From assembly GCA_008360955.1 (NCBI GenBank), contig LUCM01008411.1, positions 1 through 64,000 on the forward strand: a DNA stretch of 64,000 nucleotides, given 5' to 3'. The notes under the pieces are model-generated. The model saw nothing but the letters and a program-made list of their open reading frames with translations. It was not told where the DNA came from and searched no databases. Of this stretch, positions 61,004-64,000 are shown piece after piece. Numbering within the stretch: position 1 is the first letter of the stretch; each line of letters starts with the position of its first letter. Made by a program: the position numbers and the translations under genes. The stretch comes from Fasciolopsis buskii (Eukaryota; Platyhelminthes; Trematoda; Plagiorchiida; Fasciolidae).

Positions 61004-61475
61004 ATGGATCTTCGTCGACTTCTACGACACGATTGTTGGATTGTGATTACACAGGCGGCACGTCCGACCACTGTCACTGGAACCCGGATCCAAACGATTG
61101 GGGTCGTTATCGATGGCGTGTGCAACCCATTAGTTCGTTGACTGTGTCCGCCAAATCACAGAATCCTGTCGCGTTTGCTCTGTGTTTGCACAGACCGTCC
61201 TCTGTTCGCTCAGAAGAAGCATTGACTTCGCGATTGTGGAGCCCTTCGGTCAGAAGTGGGAAAGATGATTTTGCTCTCGGCGATCATAACGACCCCACAG
61301 ATTTTGTCGACACGTTGGAACAGCAAAGTGTATCAGACGAAATAGTCACACCACGATGTTTAAAGTTAACTTATCGCTACTTTCCTGGGGAATTAGATGC
61401 GAATAATGGAGTAAAATTGCACTCCCAAGACCATGTTGCGCAGCCTACTCTGGCTTTGCTTAAGAGACAAAAGGG
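61004..61475 (+). CDS. MAM-array variable exon G
   Basis: 472 nt, the longest array exon. Acceptor CAATTTTTTCATTCAG|AT, donor AAGGG|GTGAGA, phase 1 in and phase 2 out, 156 complete codons. Motifs: L-D-C-D-Y-T-G-G-T-S-D-H-C-H-W-N-P-D-P-N-D-W-G-R-Y-R-W, A-L-C-L-H-R-P, T-S-R-L-W-S-P-S-V, then an acidic insertion of about 30 residues (D-H-N-D-P-T-D...) absent from the others, P-R-C-L-K-L-T-Y-R-Y and L-A-L-L-K-R-Q-K-G. The Cys-to-Cys spacing is longer than in A-F. The frame stays open upstream of the acceptor, so the start rests on the phase-1 acceptor. The junction codon would be Asp. The intron to H is only 146 nt. Confidence 0.75.
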
Positions 61476-61621
61476 GTGAGAACAAAGACGATAGCAACTG
61501 ATTAGCTTCTATTTTAAACTCTCAACTTCCATTTACATTCAGGTATTTTAAAAAAATAAGTTTCTTATTCTCTTCTCTTGTACTCAGCATGAATTCGTGT
61601 TCGTTTCAATCCCCTTTCAAG

Positions 61622-61997
61622 GTGTATTTTCTCGGCAGTCATACGACCTCCTGTCTTGCAATTTCACCTCGGCATCACGTCCATTTTGTGACTGGCAACA
61701 TGATATAAACGACTGGGGTGGACGATGGAAGTCTTTGAAGAAACCAACTGACTCCTCTGAGACCGAATCTTACATTTATTTGGATACGAAGCAGGAGATG
61801 GAAGAGGAACAAATAAGCAGTCAAATTCTGACTGTTCGCCTGTGGAGCCCGTTGATTCGTTTGCGCAAGCTGAAAGACATGGATAAGCCTCAATGCATCT
61901 CCATCTCTTATCGCATCAGTGCGCAACATTTGAGGGGAACAACTTCGGAGCATGTTCAACGATATCCACAATTAGCTTTGCTCATGCGACGCCAAGG
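61622..61997 (+). CDS. MAM-array variable exon H (divergent)
   Basis: 376 nt, acceptor CAATCCCCTTTCAAG|GT, donor AAGG|GTGAGC, phase 1 in and phase 2 out, 124 complete codons. A second AG at 61638 would give phase 0 and is disfavoured. Motifs: L-L-S-C-N-F-T-S-A-S-R-P-F-C-D-W-Q-H-D-I-N-D-W-G-G-R-W, Y-I-Y-L-D-T in place of the usual x-C-L, T-V-R-L-W-S-P-L-I, P-Q-C-I-S-I-S-Y-R and L-A-L-L-M-R-R-Q-G. It lacks the third cysteine found in every other array exon, returning to the canonical MAM 'Y-x-L-x-x' pattern. One N-F-T sequon is present. Junction codon Gly. Confidence 0.75.
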
Positions 61998-62767
61998 GTG
62001 AGCGGATCCGAGAATCAAGGAACCAGTGCATCACCCAGTCTTTGTTTTCACACTGCTGTTGTCTGTCTGGATACGGCACCTGCGCAATGGTTCAGATATA
62101 CTTGGATTATAGTCCCATCATATTCACTCGCGTTTAAAAACTGTCTAGTGAAGACATTCAGAAGCACTAGTTTTTCACGAAGTGTAGACACCTTTCACCT
62201 GTCCTGCATCATCCGAATATTCAGCATTGACCGATCACTAGTATTGGTGCCCCTCTTGGCTCACATTCTGCTATCGTCTTCATTTAGGGAATATTGATTG
62301 TCTACTTTCAGGCGTTCTTCGCTTCTGATTGAGAAAGTCAGTCTTTTGTGGGGTTTTCGCTGCCTGTAGACTGAGGAGGCGGGCGGTGCGACACCAAAAG
62401 AGGGTTCGTTGCCTTTCCATAGGGGATTTATGAACAATGGGATATAAATCACACCTTTCTCATAGAGTTATGCCGTGTCCCTCTTAACTCGTCACAAATT
62501 GAGTAGTTTAGCACTTCAAGCTGTTCTTTACCGTACGCCACGCTGCAATTCAAACTCATAGTTCTGTCTGGGCATTTTGCTCTTAGGGAAGTGAAACTCT
62601 TCAGGTGTCGAGTGATGAGTTTTTTAATAGCTTGGCCTAGGTATTATTGTTACTCACATCATTTCTGCAATTCTGTCGAGTGCCCATCTACTGGACGTGT
62701 AAAACTTGCACGATGTTTTATTGGTATTAGCTCGTCGTTTCTCCTCATTGTTCAACCGTCTTTTCAG
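61998..62767 (+). other. Intron between array exons H and I
   Basis: 770 nt. No exon, repeat or MAM second half was recognised. Confidence 0.5.
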
Positions 62768-63203
62768 CCACGCAAATAGAAGCGAATCCGGATTCGAATG
62801 TCGATGAAGTCATGCAACGATCATGGAACACAACCCCTTTGGATTGCTCATTCGAGAACACGGATTCTAAGCTTTGTGAATGGAAGGAAGACCCGAGAGA
62901 TACGGATGTTGTATGGACTAGGGAATTTTCAGTCCAAGATCATAGTCATGTGGTCTGTTTACATTTCCCGTCCGTAAGTCGTCGATACCACGCGCGAAAT
63001 CGTCTATCTGCCAAAAAACCGGAGTTTTCTGTCGGACGCTTATGGAGTAGTTCCATCACAACGGAAACGGATGCGATCTCGTCATCGCAGACTGTCCAGC
63101 CCGGTACACCGCAGTGTCTTCGGTTAAATTATCGTGTACAAAATGGGCACAATATAGCTACAAATGATGGTCTGAAGTTAGCACTTCTTAAACATTCTTC
63201 AGG
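62768..63203 (+). CDS. MAM-array variable exon I (divergent)
   Basis: 436 nt, acceptor CAACCGTCTTTTCAG|CC, donor TCAGG|GTGAGG, phase 1 in and phase 2 out, 144 complete codons. A longer N-terminal spacer (T-Q-I-E-A-N-P-D-S-N...) precedes L-D-C-S-F-E-N-T-D-S-K-L-C-E-W-K-E-D-P-R-D-T-D-V-V-W. The first Trp is replaced and the second shifted. Then come V-V-C-L-H-F, V-G-R-L-W-S-S-S-I (RLWSP with Pro to Ser), P-Q-C-L-R-L-N-Y-R and L-A-L-L-K-H-S-S-G. C-S-F-E is close to the MAM C-D-F-E start. One N-T-T sequon. Together with G, H and J it forms the more diverged right part of the array. Confidence 0.73.
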
Positions 63204-63469
63204 GTGAGGAAGTATCAACGGTTGATATAAACGTCATAAGGTTTATGAGCTTTCTTCTTTTCTAATCCTAATGCTTTCTCTTCACCCAAAATTCTACTTT
63301 CCCATAAAAAATTGCAAAACAAGTGAAAAGACAACAAGTTGATCTTTCTTAATCATGCAGCATAAGTCCTTCTTACTGTGGGGTAACAGTGAAAGTCATT
63401 CGATACAATTCTGGCAATTGTTTGGATTTATTTTCTACTGCTAATTGTGCTCTTTCCGTGATCCTTCAG

Positions 63470-63923
63470 CGTCGATCAAAACAGAACGGAAGTTGGTTGA
63501 TTCGTCGGATAGGTCAGCCGCTTCGTCATTACTGGATTGCAGCTTCAGTGGGTCCACGTGCCGTTGGGGGAATGATCATAACAACTGGCCTTTTAACTGG
63601 AATGTACGTTCGGGAAGCATCACCAAACGTCCAACAACTTTTCTGGCCACAACCGAACCGACTGAATTGCATGGAGCCGTTTGCCTTGACGTGCAAAGTC
63701 ACTCAGACCCAGCTCCACCAGGTTCCGACATCACGGCGCGACTGTTCGGTCCGTTAATCAATTTCTCTCAATCTCCTGCTTGTCTACGCATACACTATCA
63801 GATTGTGAACGGCACTGTATTAAATTCCAGCACTGAGTCCTTCCGTAGCACTTCGGAGAATCCACACAAAACAGCTGGAAGCCTCACAGCTCCGAGATTA
63901 GCTGTTTTACGCCGTCAGATGGG
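63470..63923 (+). CDS. MAM-array variable exon J
   Basis: 454 nt, acceptor CCGTGATCCTTCAG|CG, donor GATGG|GTGAGC, phase 1 in and phase 2 out, 150 complete codons. Motifs: L-L-D-C-S-F-S-G-S-T-C-R-W-G-N-D-H-N-N-W-P-F-N-W, G-A-V-C-L-D-V, T-A-R-L-F-G-P-L-I (RLWSP changed to R-L-F-G-P), P-A-C-L-R-I-H-Y and L-A-V-L-R-R-Q-M-G. Two sequons (N-G-T, N-S-S). It is the last exon in the window. Its donor is 77 nt from the right edge, so the array may continue and the constant downstream exon must lie outside. Confidence 0.77.
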
Positions 63924-64000
63924 GTGAGCCTAATAGGCCTGGAGATTATTGTTGTCCTACGGGGCACGCTTGCCTTAGTTCAAATGCTACGCGCTGCGGG

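Noticed and set aside
61636..61639. Alternative acceptor for exon H at 61638
   Set aside because: It would give phase 0 entry, unlike all other array exons. The AG at 61620-61621 has a better pyrimidine tract and the common phase.
49133..63923. A single protein with 12 tandem MAM domains
   Set aside because: Each exon stops halfway through the domain, the exit and entry phases do not match, and two gaps are too small for the missing halves.

Overview
The window looks like nuclear DNA of an intron-rich, repeat-rich invertebrate, most likely a digenean flatworm (fluke). This is inferred from long introns, GT-AG splice sites, a mix of decayed RTE-like, jockey-like and CR1-like non-LTR retrotransposons, and a relic of a tRNA-headed SINE that carries a hammerhead-like core. 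No operons, bacterial ribosome binding sites or CRISPR arrays are present. I cannot name the species.

Layout. Bases 1-9.7 kb hold nothing I can support as a gene. From 9.7 to 27.1 kb there are several decayed CR1-like LINEs on the minus strand. From 28.8 to 35.6 kb there are decayed jockey-like and RTE-like LINEs on the plus strand, and from 37.4 to 38.9 kb further RTE pieces on both strands. A roughly 200-bp dispersed repeat occurs five times (31.4, 35.4, 39.4, 45.2 and 58.6 kb). The best-preserved retroelement, an RTE-like LINE with separate endonuclease and reverse transcriptase frames, lies at 41.3-44.2 kb.

The centrepiece is one plus-strand gene, from 39.3 kb to beyond the right edge. 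A tiny exon (39314-39359) encodes a signal peptide and ends in phase 1 at a GTAAGT donor. After an intron of about 9.8 kb come 12 homologous exons (49133-63923). Each encodes the N-terminal half of a MAM-like domain: Cys-x-Phe, Cys-x-Trp, N/D-x-W...W, RLWSP, C-L-x-F-x-Y, L-A-L-L-x-R. All 12 are entered in phase 1 and left in phase 2, and all have lengths of 3n+1. Two of them therefore cannot be joined in frame, and two of the gaps between them (148 and 146 nt) are too short to hide a second-half exon. The C-terminal half of the MAM fold was not found in the window.

The simplest reading is a Dscam-style array of mutually exclusive exons: signal peptide + one of at least 12 variable half-MAM exons + a constant MAM second half downstream. 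This would produce a family of secreted or surface proteins that differ at their N-terminal domain. Exon boundaries, phases and lengths were read from the sequence. The MAM assignment rests on family knowledge. The mutually exclusive splicing is inference and needs RNA data.
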